Positions 1 to 12,146 of a stretch of DNA of 64,000 nucleotides are shown here, one piece after another; the first letter of the stretch is position 1, and every line of letters starts with the position of its first letter. The DNA comes from Pyrenopolyporus hunteri (lineage: Eukaryota > Ascomycota > Sordariomycetes > Xylariales > Hypoxylaceae). The notes under the pieces were generated by a model that saw only the letters and a program-made list of their open reading frames with translations, ran no database searches and had not been told where the DNA came from. The translations under genes were made by a program, and so were the position numbers. The stretch is from assembly GCA_902806595.1 (NCBI GenBank), contig CADCXC010000010.1:2046001-2110000 (forward strand), read 5' to 3'.

Positions 1-2169
1 CGCGTTGGGGGTCGTTGGGTCTCCTCTCGTTTGCTTTAGGAGAAGGTTAGAATAGGTATCTACTATTAAACCCAGGAGATTGAATAGGAAGCCACCATAT
101 ATCTACTACGATGCTCGTCTAGTCGACGACCGCACACATAACCCCTTGCGGGAAGATCGAAACGATGTCGAACGGGCCCTGTTCCGAACACAAGCCAACA
201 CAGGTCGGATTGCTAACTGTTTGTTACCTTCGCTCCCTTTCCTTTCGTTTGCGACAGATATATTGTGGCTTAGAAAGTTCCTCGTCCACCTCATTACTAC
301 CTAACCCATCTGCGTATCCGCCCACTTTATCTTATAGCATCCCCACTGTGTAACCCAAGTCAGTATTGTCTTTCGAGCCTCACGGCGGTTACGTGGTACG
401 GCATCCCTTGAGTCTGATTGGCTAGAAACAGTTAGTTCTTCCCTTTTGTGGGCATGTAGTAACTATTTCATTGGTTCTGATTCGTTTATTCTAGTGGAAA
501 TGTTTGCTATACACGTTTATCTAGGGCCTCAATTAATGTCAAACCGGTGCCTTCGGGTTAGAAACATATAAATCGGCAAAAAGATACGCAGAAACTACTC
601 AAACAAGGAGCAAAATTATAATCCAGGAATCGATGAGTCCGAACCAATCCTGCTACTATAATCGAAGTTAGAATTCTCTCTCTGCCCAAACACCTAACCC
701 TAACCCTAACCCTGACGGACCATACTTAAAGCTATCCAGCGGCCCTACAGGATCAACGATAAGAATAATCAATATTATCAAATCGTCATAGATCACACAA
801 TCAATCAGTTCGGGAGGAATATCAGCGAATCTACCAGTACTGCTCACACTCGGCGATCATCTTACCGTCCCCGGTTCGGGAGTCTTATCAAACATCTACG
901 CCGAGGTTACATCCACCATACTAGCATAGGTCGGTATTTAGTCCGTCTCTATATTAAGATTACGATTAGGCAATCGGATATGCCTAGGACTACGTAATGC
1001 GAAACGAAACAGCCCTACGGGCGGATATTCCCCGGTCGTTAATTGTTTCCGTTTACAACAGATACCTAATTGCCCGACTCCGGGTTAGTACAGAACACGG
1101 GGCTCGGTTCGGAGCATGTGTAACCGGGATAGGAGGGGGCAGATCCACGTATGTATTTCACCGGGAAACCTGAGCCTATCCACCTGCGATAGCAAGAATA
1201 TAATCATCCGTTCTGGAGCGTCAATTCTCTGAAGTTTCAACCAAGTCTCCGTAATATATATTCATTTGCTCTCGATATTATCAGCCAGATCTAAGTTAAG
1301 GGATAGCATGCCATGACCCACGTAACTGGGGATTTTTATTCCGAAGGAGCTCTTATCCCGTATACAACTCCCATATATAATCAACTCCTTCCCCCGCTCG
1401 GGCCGCTCCGCGATTACACTCAGATGCCGAAATTGAGATTATTCACTATAGATGTTCTATTTCTAGTTCTCGTATTATTCCATTCGCCACACTGTTTACC
1501 TAGGCTGTTACTCCGGTCTTGGCGACGTGTTAGAGCGAGCTTGGCTGGCAAACAACGTGGTGTTTGTTACAGGCTGAGGAAACAACTAATGAAGGACTTG
1601 GAAGGGATGAATATATTTCTTACGGTAGGCTCCCACTCAGGCAATCGCGTCTCCCCATATTTGTATCCAAGTAGAAAATTATCTTGCTGCACGGGTTGCG
1701 TATCATGCCTTCCCACGTGTGGTATCTAGGTATCTTATGAAGGGAATAGGACCGTGTGGCCTTTTATGGAAGAAAATTTCGCCTACTATATACCTAGTTA
1801 CATCGATATTTAACCCTTTCTCTCTACAAGGCTCGCAAGAAGTGAGGGATTAACCACCCAAGCCGCGGAGTGATATGTCATCTACCTACATAGTACTATG
1901 CACATCCGCCACAGCCATACCTAATAGCAGACAATTATATGGCGATTATACCCATACTAGAACAGTAAGCCAATCCTCGCCCAGTCTTCGAGCCCGTTCG
2001 CTTACGCATTGCCGCTTTCGTGCATGCGAGCTAATCCTTTGCATATGCGTAGCTTCTGATATTTGAACATCCCACCGACTCCCCGAAACCACGACGGTCC
2101 GCAATCCTACCTACTTTCCACTCTTATTTCCTGGTTTTCTTCATCGTTCCTTTCCCAAACACCGCCAAA
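1..2169. other. intergenic, no gene recognised
   Basis: No supported gene. Open frames up to 138 codons exist but lack recognisable motifs, splice structure or codon character. The only distinct element is the telomere-like repeat near position 700. The last 100 bases before the paraoxonase-like gene are pyrimidine-rich, as is usual in fungal promoters. Confidence 0.6.
693..713. repeat. interstitial telomere-like repeat (CCTAAC)n
   Basis: About three and a half tandem copies of CCCTAA lie inside otherwise unremarkable sequence. CCCTAA/TTAGGG is the telomere unit of filamentous ascomycetes. A block this short is an interstitial telomeric sequence, from a repaired break or chance, not a chromosome end. 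Confidence 0.8.
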
Positions 2170-3558
2170 ATGGGTTTCAAGGCCGCGATTGTAAGTAAAG
2201 AAGGACGTCAATTTTCTACCAGGTCCTGGTCAAAGCTAACTCTCTATCTAGCCCGTTTTAGTTCTAGCGGCGCTTCTGCCGTTCCTCTACGACCTTTCTC
2301 AGAAGTTATTGTTAATGTATAATAATGCACCCGAGCGGTTGCCGAAAGTCAATAACCTCAAATCTTCTGAGGTCAAGTTCGCAGACGAGATTCGTAGCTG
2401 CGAAGATGTCGTTCTTGTCGAATCCAAGGGCTTGGCTCTTCTAGCCTGCGACCCCGGACGCGAGGTGTGGAATACGGTGATGGTAGGTTTTTTTTTTTTC
2501 GTTCAGTTCATGCATAACCCCCTTCTCGTTACGGGTTGCTCCTTGCGAATGCTTTGAAGCCACTCATTTCGCCCACACATTCTCAGCTTAGACAGGGCGT
2601 ATTCCATCCGGGACCTATTCCTAATGCCGAACTATTCGTGTATAATTACGGCGATGCCGACACTCCCGACTCCGAGGCCTTGAGGCGTTTCGAGATCCAA
2701 GGCTACGAACCCACTGAGGATTTTCATACGCTGGGAATTGCTTACGATGAAGAGACATCCACCCTCTTCGCCACGAACCATCGTAGGGACGGTCGGACCA
2801 TTGAGATGTTCAAGCTGGACCTTACCGCATTCACTGCCAAGCACTTAGGAACCATCCAGGATCCTCTTTTCTGGAGTCCGAATTCGATTGCTCTCCTCAA
2901 CAGCCACGAGTTTCTCCTCACGAATGACCACTACTTCCTCGTGGAAAAGTCTACCGTTCTCGCCTCGGCTGAGACCTTCCTTTCTCTACCCCTGGCTTCC
3001 GTCCTTCACGTGGACGTATCGCCCCTCCTGGAGGACCCCCCCAAGGCTGCCAAGGTTAACCTCGTTGCCCGCCTTCCTTTCGCCAATGGTGTCGAGGTTG
3101 TTAATGAAACTACCGTTGCCGTAGCTTCAACCAGTGGCTTATCCGTTCACTTTTACACTATTACGAAGCCGGAGTCGAGCAACACGACTACCCCGATCTT
3201 AACTCACAAGTCCGCGGTCAAGTTCCCCTATTGGGTGGACAACATCCAACTTTCCCAAGACGGCGCGATATACGTTGCTGGACATCCTCATCCTCCCACG
3301 TTGGGTAAATACGCTTTAACCCGACACGAATGCAATTCGCCGGAGAAGCTGGCTGCCGCAGACGCGTCCTTCCAGGAATACTGTAAGACGGCTCGAGCGC
3401 CCTCCGGGGTTTCGAAGTGGACTGAGGCTGGGGGTGTCGAGCACCTCTACATGAGTGACGAATTTACGACTAGCAGCACTGCCGCGTTCGACTCCAAGAG
3501 GAAAGTAGGGATCATCACGGGCTTATACGCCAAGGGGGTTCTAGTTTGGCACGAATGA
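2170..3558 (+). CDS. paraoxonase/arylesterase-like calcium-dependent esterase
   Basis: Predicted protein of 404 residues from three exons: 2170-2190, 2252-2482 and 2596-3558. The first exon gives MGFKAAI after a CAAA context, and the introns begin GTAAGT and GTAGGT. The N-terminus is a hydrophobic signal-anchor (about residues 4-27), as in PON enzymes. The six-bladed propeller motifs of the PON/SMP-30-like family are visible in order: CEDVVL (Glu-Asp calcium ligands), a histidine in HTLGIAYDE, SPNSIAL (Asn ligand), FANGVEVV (Asn ligand) and WVDNIQLS (Asp-Asn ligands). By family it would hydrolyse lactones or aryl esters in the secretory pathway or at a membrane. The true substrate cannot be read from sequence. 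Family assignment is firm; the second acceptor (GACAG at 2595) was chosen because it keeps NTVM-GVFHPG in frame. Confidence 0.85.
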
Positions 3559-6500
3559 GTGTCTCGGACAGTTTTGAGTTTCAGAGGTATCTCTACCTGG
3601 GGTTTGGGATCTTCGACGGGAGTTAGCTGGAACTTCATTAAAAAAATAAACTTAACTCAGGGAAACCCTATCTAGGGAGGTAGGGCATAGGACCTGGAGT
3701 TAGGAGCTCGCAACGCCGCTCATATTTATCTAAAGAACCCCGCCCAGGGGTGGAGTTACAAAAGCTCGGGCAAACCCAATATATCCTCATATTGGGAACA
3801 TGCTCTCGGAATTATTAGAATTCATTATCCTCTGGTCTTAAATTACTTAACCACCTCAGTGTCCGACTCGCGTGTACTTGAACGGGTCGAAGTATCAGTC
3901 CCATCGTTACCAGGATAAACCAGAAATAATACGAGTGTCACAGATCGCGTCGGCACATAGGTAGGCGGTTATCTGTCAAGCTACACAGCTTGAGAGCTTC
4001 TCGTTTCTAATAACAGAATCCGCCGACAAGAATATAACATCATCGGATCCCTTCCGTGTCTTTAGAATGCTAAGCTCATCTGGGCAAAGCTAAGTAAATC
4101 ATTAGAGAATGTAGCAGCACAATGGAACAACGTCTCAAATTAGAGTGACCCAGTGCCTTACTCTCCGAAGGTTCCGTATCTGGACCCAGTGAAATACCAG
4201 CATAATGTATATCATATTGAAGAATCATGATATCATTGTTGATTACCTACCCTCAGGGTACCACTTATGCATAACCTATCATCTAGGTATTGATGAGACA
4301 GACTAATTTGACTCCATATCGACCCAGACCATATCATCTCGGAATGACTTAACTGTTTCTATGGCCTGCAGCGCCAGTAGTCCATCGTCTTGGTTGTCCA
4401 ATGCCGATACCGTGATCCCTTGGTCGTCATACATGTTCATGAATGAGGGTCGGGCTTCCATCGACATCCTCCTCCATCTACCATAACGGGGACTGCTGAA
4501 GTCCAAGCCACCGTCCACGTGGCCAACGCAAGGGGATGTATGGCCCCAGTCCTTCCCTTAGCGGCACCATCAGAGTCTCTGACCTATCACCGCGGTCTAA
4601 CGGCAACATAAGTCGTGATCTTCCTCCTTCGGTCGGAGTATTTGGAGGTGGCGCCTATACCAGAATACCGTGCCCGCCTTTTGTCCTAGGTCGTATTCCC
4701 TCCTCACTCATCTCCAACAGTATCTAGACTCTTATAATGTTTCCTAGAGATGAAATAATAAATCCCCGACCTTGGCATAGTGCCTCGGGGCTTTCTTTGT
4801 CTCCATTGGATTTGGACCTTAGGTTAACACGTCAGTTCGGCTTTTGATGGCTTGTTCCGCCAGGTCCCTTCTCTCATAATGGCCCTGTTGCTTAATAGAG
4901 AAGATAGGGGAGTAGTAGGATTATATGACTGAGCCGGCGATGTTGGGAGTCATCGCCCGTCTCGAATCCCGTCTGTGGTGACGGCTATCACCTCTCTCGC
5001 CTTTCTGCGGCAGTTTTTTTCTAAGAGGCGGGGGTTTGATCGGGTCTCCTTTTTGTTTAGAGCCATCCCTGGCTCCTTGTCTAGTATGAAGGAATTGGTT
5101 TCTGGCCTATAGACGACCCTTTAGGGTCAAACCACCAGGAACATGCCACAACCCTATAGACAGTGGGCTCAACCGACGGATCAAACACAAAGTGTTTGGC
5201 TATATGGTATTCCATTCCGCCGTTTGCACTCAGGACGCCAGGATTTGTACAGCCAAGCCATGGGCGTCCTGAGTACAAGTGGCGAACTGGTGCCTCAAGC
5301 AGGCGGCTGGTGTGCCAAACGGGCCACTACAATAACCATAGTTAATATTCGTTCTCCAAGTATAGACGAGGAATGCAGAGGGTGTGACGAGAAACTGTAA
5401 CCTGACATGGTGTCGAAGAAGAGGAAAGAATGGCACATACCTATAGATTATTCCGTAGGATTGTTGACGCGTTATTATGGAGGCATAATTGGGTAGGTAT
5501 AATAGTGTATGATTGTACGGTTGTTCTGGTATCTTGGTTTCTCTGAATCTTAGTGTGCCTCGAAGATTTGAATAAATTATTACTCACTGAGCCTGCTGTT
5601 TGTAATCAAGGTTGGGACCTGTGAAGGACTCGTCCCGCGATGCGTCGAATACTCTCACGTAAGAGAAGGAGTAATGTGGTAGGATAGATGTGATTAGGGT
5701 GTGGCCATATTAAATCCACACTGGTGCCGTTTCCCCCCATTCCCATATATATAGGTATATATATATAATAGTTGATGCTTGGAAACCTTCCGAGGGTTTT
5801 GCCGCGAAATAGATGATCTAAAGACAGGTTCTGAAGGTTGATAGAAAAGGAAGAAACGCTGATGGTGGAAGGGATGGAGATTGTTGAGAAAGTGAAGAAA
5901 CCTAGGCTAGGCAAGGCGCGGCACCGTGAGATATGGTGCGGGATGGCGAAACTATTAGGGTTCAATGCTCACACAATAAAACAGAAGAATGGAAGTAAAA
6001 TTCACCCTAGGCAGGTAGGTACCTCTGTGTATATATGCAGGTAGTTATAGAATGTTCTATTACCTGTGTAGGTAGGTAGTTGCAGGTCCTACGCTATAAC
6101 GCTGATACTGCTATGGCAACTCAAACAGCACGGAATTTTCTCCCTCCACGGACGTTAAGTACCTACATACTACCTGGGTAGGTACTTGCGTAAGAACGTA
6201 TATTAGGCATAAGCGACTTCCTAAACTTCACTGTCGAGTTTCTACTACCTACATGTAGCTAATAATTGTTGAATCATGTCTCTTATAGGTACATGTATCT
6301 CAGGTATCTACCTACCCGGGGTATACTAAAGGTCATAGTGGGAAAGTTCTAAGCCACTGTAGACCTACTGCCTAAGGGTGCGCAGCATGTAGAGCTACGT
6401 TTAGTCCATTCTAATTACACTGTCATATGCTGCAAATCCAACCCAACGGCATACAAATTATATATACTAACCATCCCTGCTAGCTCCGCTGGGTGAGTCC

Positions 6501-7878
6501 GTCTCCAACTTACTATTCCTTTGCGGGGATGCCCACTGGGGAGGCTGCGACTTGTTTACACCAAAAGCGCGAATCGTTCATTGGAGCGTGTTAATAAGTT
6601 GCTGATTACTATGCCCAAAGAAATATGAATATTTCAGGTAAGTGAAAGCATGTCCTTTTAGAATGTTCTCGCCGTTCCAAGTTTACCCTACTGGAAACGA
6701 CCCTTAGTAGAGCTTCCGTATTGCGCAACGTAATTTATGTAATGTAAGATCCCTCTTGGGCCGCTGCCCACCGTCTCGTGGGACATAACCAGAGGGGCTA
6801 TAGAAGATAATCAATTATCAAAAGTTGTTCTTGTCTAGACCGCAATGAGAATTAAAGGCATACGAAACAGATATCGCAAGGACTTTAATTCTATAAAGGA
6901 AAGTGACAGAACTTCCCCGTATGTGGACTACCCGACATGAGTAGGGCAGGTAACCAGAACACTATCTATCAGGGTACACTGTGTTGCCTTTTAATCTAAC
7001 ATATCTAATTGGCTGAAACATCCTACAATGCTCTATCAGTCCTTTAGAAATTCGCCTCAGGGCGTTGCGGCGTTAAAAATCGTTAAGAGAATGTTGAGTG
7101 TTCTTCTCCTTCGCACAGAACGCCCCTGAAAGCCACAGGAGAATAAAAGGGGGCAAGATCAAAAATGTAGGCACCCGAGCCACTTTGAGGCTAGGTACCT
7201 ATATCCAAGAATCTAGGCGGGTGCAGGTACCCATGTATATTGTGTTCCTGCATGACGCGCATCCATTTTAATCTTCGGCATGTGTCCACCTCGACTAGGG
7301 TAGCCCGGTACACATGCGTACCTCACAGGTATCACAAATGCAGGTACCGTACGCCGGGCTTGGGGCGAAGGTACCTACGTACGTTGGGGTGAGTACATGG
7401 GTACGATTTATATGCCTCACTAGCGGAGTCTGGCCGCTGTAAGGTCGGCTGGATCGGTGTACTTCGACGCGATCAACCTATGGCGTGCCGTACCTTTTTT
7501 ATTTCTTAGCGTGCTCTGTACCACGCTCGTCGCCTTGGATTTTCCTGGGTACTTTGTACTTCGTGGATCGCTCGGAAACCAAAAACCTCTTAAAGTTGGA
7601 CATTCGCATTCGTCCCCCAAATCTCCTTCGTTTTCACACATTGGACGGGACGAGACACCAATTTCGCTCGCTTAATTGTGCCTGTTTAACCTTCTTCGTA
7701 TACCTAGGTAGGTGATGAGAATACTAATATCCTTAAGGGGTCATTGTGCTAACTTACCCTCCAAGCTATCCGGGATAAACATCGTACATATACGCGACCT
7801 TGAGGTGTCTTCAACCTGATCCGAGACTTCCGCCCGCCCTGTCTGCTTCCTGCTTCGAGATTCCGTCAGATCATCATT
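3559..7878. other. 4.3-kb intergenic stretch, no clear gene
   Basis: No gene can be supported. The open frames (71 codons at 4303-4518 minus, 85 codons at 5143-5400 plus, 119 codons at 5606-5965 minus) show no domains. The part from 6.0 to 7.4 kb is rich in TAGGTACC/ACCTACC-type motifs. An imperfect inverted repeat lies at about 5.2-5.3 kb. It may hold decayed sequence. Confidence 0.55.
5210..5290. repeat. imperfect inverted repeat (foldback)
   Basis: ACTCAGGACGCC at about 5227-5238 is mirrored by GGGCGTCCTGAGT at about 5260-5272, with a loop of roughly two dozen bases. The flanks extend the pairing (TTCCGCC...TTTGCACTC against GAGTACAAGTGGCGAAC) with mismatches that are mainly transitions. 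It could be a remnant of a small inverted-repeat element, or chance. Confidence 0.4.
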
Positions 7879-9052
7879 ATGTACGCGTCTAGGTCAGCTG
7901 TTGGAACAGCGTTGCTGTTTTCTTTGGCCTCTGCCATGCCGAATCTTCGTCCTAGACAGACAGATGCCGCCCCCGAGCCATGGGTAACAGTAGGCGAAGA
8001 TGGCAAGCCGAGCACTGTTACCCCGGTTCTCAGCACTATCAGCGGTACCCCTACTGTTATATCGGGCGCGCCTCACGATATAACTGCCACCGTCTTCACC
8101 CAAACCAACTATGGAAAGGTTTCCACCAGCACAGGAACTGCTCCGCTTCCCACTGCGACTGACGGCGAAGCTGGCTCATTCCCGGTCTGCCACAATAAGG
8201 ACGGCGATTTTGCTCCTTGGTGTCGACCCACCCAAGGCACGCCGCTGTATCCCGGCATTACATATTATTGTGAGCTACATCTCTTGTCCACTAATTTTCG
8301 TTACCTCGCTTACAATCCGTCCAACAGTTACCTGGGATACGTCCTTCTTCACAGTTCCTAATACGACCATCCTGGTTCAGGGGAACTATCTGAACGAGAC
8401 TACGGGCGAAGTCACCGACCAAGCTTTCGAGTCTAACGCGCGCTCTGCATCCTGGGGCTTCTGGAGCTATAAAATCGAAGAAAGCCTGATGAAACACCAG
8501 GCCGCCAAGAATATCACTCTACAGCTTGCTACTCTAGCTGTGAAAGGTCAATCTAGCAAGATAATACAGGGTCCCACAGTCCTAGTTACCCATTTCCCTG
8601 GCCCTCAGCCCGAAACCGGCAAGACGCCTGACACAGCTGCATTGGCAATTGCTCTGCCAACTGTGCTCGGTTTCATTGCTCTCTGTGTAATCGGGACCTT
8701 CCTATGGAACAGGAAATCCCGCCAAATCGGGATTGGAAATATCATGTCGCGCAGCAGACACGGATATGGTATCGGCAAGAGCTCGCGATCTCGGATGGGC
8801 TTGGGCAAGAAGAATAGGGCCAAGGAGCGTATCCAGCTAATGGAACGGGAAGTCGAGGCTGACGGGGGCGAAGTATACCGCGATGTGCCCGACCTCCCGA
8901 GACGGGACAGCGATGCGCTAGGTAGCCTAGCCGGGACTCCGACCGAGGAAAGGCGGATGGACTTCTACGGGCCTGGCTCGCGAGACCAGCGTGATCGGTC
9001 TCAGAACTTATTCCGAGATGAGTTGAAAAGACAGAACGGCGATAGGCTCTAG
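7879..9052 (+). CDS. single-pass membrane protein with signal peptide
   Basis: Predicted protein of 371 residues from exons 7879-8269 and 8328-9052, with a 58-nt intron (GTGAGC...CAACAG). A signal peptide covers about residues 1-20 (LLFSLASA), then a Thr/Ser/Pro-rich segment, then a conserved Cys/Trp region (FPVCHNKDG, APWCRPT, YYFTWDTSFF) with N-glycosylation sites. One transmembrane helix sits at about residues 233-257, followed by WNRKSRQ. The cytosolic tail of about 110 residues is basic, then acidic. The layout resembles fungal type I surface proteins of unknown function found widely in Pezizomycotina. It could be a cell-surface sensor or adhesion protein, but no catalytic domain is seen. 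The splice is well supported because the frame joins exactly across it. Confidence 0.8.
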
Positions 9053-9356
9053 GCGGGCCTCGTGAAACCCCTACTTGGAGGTCTACACTAAGAAAATCGA
9101 TGGTGGGACATAACGATGTGAAAACACCACAACCATCGTCGACCGAGGCACATACATATCTGGAAATGGCAATATGTATTGTTGCCGTACACGTATATCT
9201 ATGTTACTCTAGCCATGTACGCCATTATTATTACGAGTAAAGTTGGAAACCGCAACGACTAACCGACAGTTAATGTTAAGTAATGAAACAAGCTGAAATT
9301 AAATGAATAAAACGAGCATATAATCAATCCAATATCTCTGCACTTAGCTTCTTTCG
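9053..9356. other. short intergenic gap between convergent genes
   Basis: About 300 bases separate the stop codons of the membrane-protein and ACC-deaminase genes. The stretch is A+T-rich and should hold both 3' untranslated regions. Nothing else is seen. Confidence 0.6.
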
Positions 9357-10548
9357 CTAGATACCAATAGATGGGTAAGCATTCAGTGCTAACTGTCCTC
9401 CTAGATGTGCATACAGCACATTGCTCCCCTCTCCTATTTCCCCCTTCCGGATAATATCCATCATGCCAGCGAGGCTCTTGCCCTCGTACACGGGGTCCGT
9501 GATAAAAGCCTCCGTCTTCGCGCCAAACCGGATCGCCTCCAGCGTCTGCTCGTCAGCGATGCCATATACTCCAGCGTGATATCTCTCATCCAACTCAATA
9601 TCCTCCCCCATGATATCATCCTCCTGCAGCCCGATCTTCGCAGCCGTCGTCTTGGCTATGCGCAGAACCTGATCGAAGGTCTGCTTCGGCTTCGCAGACG
9701 CATCGATACCGATCACGCGGCGCTTCCGCGACCCGAGCTTCTTCTGCGCGAGCTTGAAGCCGGCCACCATGCCCGCGAACGTCGACCCCGTCACCGCGCA
9801 TACCACCACGACGTCGAAGAACACCCCCATCGCGCGCTCCTGCGCCTCCACCTCCAGCGCCCACCGCGCGAACCCCAGGCCCCCGAGCGGGTGGTCCGAC
9901 GCGCCCGCGGGGATGTAATACGGCTTGCGCCCGGCGGCCCGGAGCTCGGCTTGGAGCTGCGCGAGCGTGGGCTTGTGCTCGATGCCGAAGGACGTGGCGG
10001 GCTCGAGGCGCGCGTCGGCGCCCATCAGGCGCGACAGCTGGATGTTGCCCACGCGGCTGTACAGCTGCGCTTCCGGCGACGAGTCCGAGAGCTCGACCCA
10101 GCGCTCCTGGACCAGCGCGCACTGCAGACCGAGGGCGGCGGCTACGGCGGCTACTTGCCGCGTGTGGTTGGATTGCACCCCGCCGATGGAGACGAGGGTG
10201 TCGGCGCCTTGGGAGAGGGCTTCGGCGGCGAGGTATCTGTTGGGTTTGTTAGTACATAGCATTGATATTGATTTTCTTTGAGTCGAGATAGCTCGAAATA
10301 TTATATTGTATAAAAGGTAGCGGTATAGGAGAGTATTTATATCTGGGCACTTACTCCAGCTTTCGTGTCTTGTTTCCTCCAAAGGCGAGTCCGGAGTTGC
10401 AGTCGTCACGCTTGGCGTAGACTTGAACTTTACCGCCTAGCGCGGCAGAGATGCGACGCAGATGTTGGACAGGCGAAGGGCCGAACAAAAAGGATTCCCG
10501 GGGAATGCTAGCAAAAGGCTCTGGGAGACGAAGATCGAGGTCAGCCAT
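9357..10548 (-). CDS. 1-aminocyclopropane-1-carboxylate deaminase (PLP-dependent)
   Basis: Predicted protein of 357 residues; on the minus strand exon 1 is 10548-10355 and exon 2 is 10236-9357, separated by an intron with GTAAGT and ACAG ends. The product splits ACC, the ethylene precursor, to 2-oxobutyrate and ammonia. The PLP lysine is K60 in GGNKTRKLEY, followed by SIGGVQSN (phosphate and substrate contacts). Near the C-terminus DPVYEGKS and YAHLGG carry the Glu and Leu that separate true ACC deaminases from D-cysteine desulfhydrase, which has Ser and Thr there. Length fits the family (about 340). The ATG at 10548 is chosen because it begins MADLDLRLPEPF; an upstream in-frame ATG at 10605 would only add a poor extension. 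Fungal ACC deaminases occur in plant-associated species and are generally thought to derive from bacteria. Exon 2 is GC-rich. Confidence 0.92.
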
Positions 10549-12146
10549 TGTGTTTCTTTGAGATGGTCTAATCGGTGATGGTTTATGAATCTCTGTTAAT
10601 ATCAATATTCAAGAAGCACAACAGACTCCTCGTGTCTCAGTCATCATGTACATGAGGTATCCGCCCGGCCGGGTAACCCCCAATATATACCCAAACTACG
10701 TCTCGGTAGATCGTCATCCCCCGAAGTCGGATCGAAGGTTTGTGGGTATAAGACGGAGCGGAGAGGAGAGGAGTCAATATCTCCACTACTGATCGATCAG
10801 CTCTGGGCAAGGTCTGGGCAGCACCCACCAGCCAACCATCATCGAAGGACAAGCCCATTTTAGTAAGGTTACTTTATATAGATCTTGGTTGGTAATCTAC
10901 CCCATCTTGTCAACCCGATGCACTTGATCCGTTTTGATAGCATCATTTTAGATCACAAACGTTATCGTTATCGGTATATAAAAGGGGGGAGGGGTTCTAG
11001 TCGACGCCAATATAGAAGTCTCTAGGTATCTACGAAGCTACATCCATTGTTGGAATAACGCGATAAGTAAGAGTCGTACCTGGACAAATAAGTTTTGTAG
11101 ATAATTTCATTCTGCCTGCTACCCGCACATCCAAGAGTAAGATAGGGTAGGTACCTACTTAGGCAAATACTTCAGGGCGAGGACTTCCAAGTCGGCGGTA
11201 CGTATATAGGTACTTACCCCTTTTTCACAATCACAAAATATCTTAACACCCCTTTTTGGGCAAAGGCAAGAAAGGGGAAGAAAGAACAAAGGCAAAGTAT
11301 TTTCGTATTTCAGGGCGCTATACTGTTTCTGATACAATGCCTACCGAAAATACTCGATCATAAGACGTATAGTAGTGGGGAGGGAGGTCAAACAAAGCAG
11401 GTACCAACAAAGTCAAACTACTCACACGGCAACCTAACCAATAGACAATGCCTATTGTGGGAAGTTAAGCGGTTATTACGGCAGGCGGAAGCTACAACAT
11501 TGGATATCCAATCTGAGGTACCTGTACATATCCTAATCTCTCTCTTTTTTTTTCCTGTGTGCTTGCCTCGTTGACTGAGTAGCAGAATCAGGAACGCCAA
11601 CCGTCACCTACGTCAAGATCACCTGCCAATCAGTATTTCGTCTGATTCCGATTATAAAAGGTTAGTACATCAAGAAACGTGCCTTACTCAAGAATAACAC
11701 CATTCTTGAGTAACAGTGAATGCCGTGACAAACCATAGAGTAAGTCAAGAACGATTCGAACGTGACTCTCATCCAGTTTGACTCCGATATCTCGTCTTCA
11801 CTCCCCTACCCAGCTATTTCTAGCACGTCTTTTATAACCATCCAAGATACCAACTCCTACAACAAACCACGCCTCAAGTGAGCCTCTTAGAAGTATCCGG
11901 ATCTCCTCAAATAAACATCTTACGCAATGGATTTTAACGTATGTCTCCGTGCCCGATACGTCGTATGGATTTGCCATCACTTCGTTCCTACCTGCTGACC
12001 ATGCATCATAGGCTCCGTTTCAGCCTTCTACCCACCTTCCTTCGTCGAGGAGAATAACCCATGAGCAAGTTTCCCGGTCGGCGAGGCTCTCTTTCCCCAG
12101 AAAATTTTATTTGCTGCTAGGTTCATTTCTAACACCGACCGTCTAG
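10549..12146. other. intergenic, 5' region of hydrolase-like gene
   Basis: No independent gene is supported. A perfect hairpin lies at 11684-11713. ATGGATTTTAAC at 11927 followed by GTATGT could be a tiny first exon of the downstream hydrolase-like gene, with a candidate second exon at 12012-12120. The frames do not join cleanly to the exon at 12147. Confidence 0.45.
11684..11713. repeat. perfect 12-bp hairpin
   Basis: TTACTCAAGAAT and its exact reverse complement are separated by six bases (AACACC). It lies about 210 bases upstream of the possible first ATG of the hydrolase-like gene. It could be a dyad for a regulator; no named site is recognised. Confidence 0.6.

Noticed and set aside
1313..1729. 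138-codon open frame
   Set aside because: No domain, irregular composition and no conserved context; fits chance in a GC-moderate genome.
9405..10259. 284-codon plus-strand frame
   Set aside because: It is the antisense shadow of the GC-rich ACC deaminase exon.
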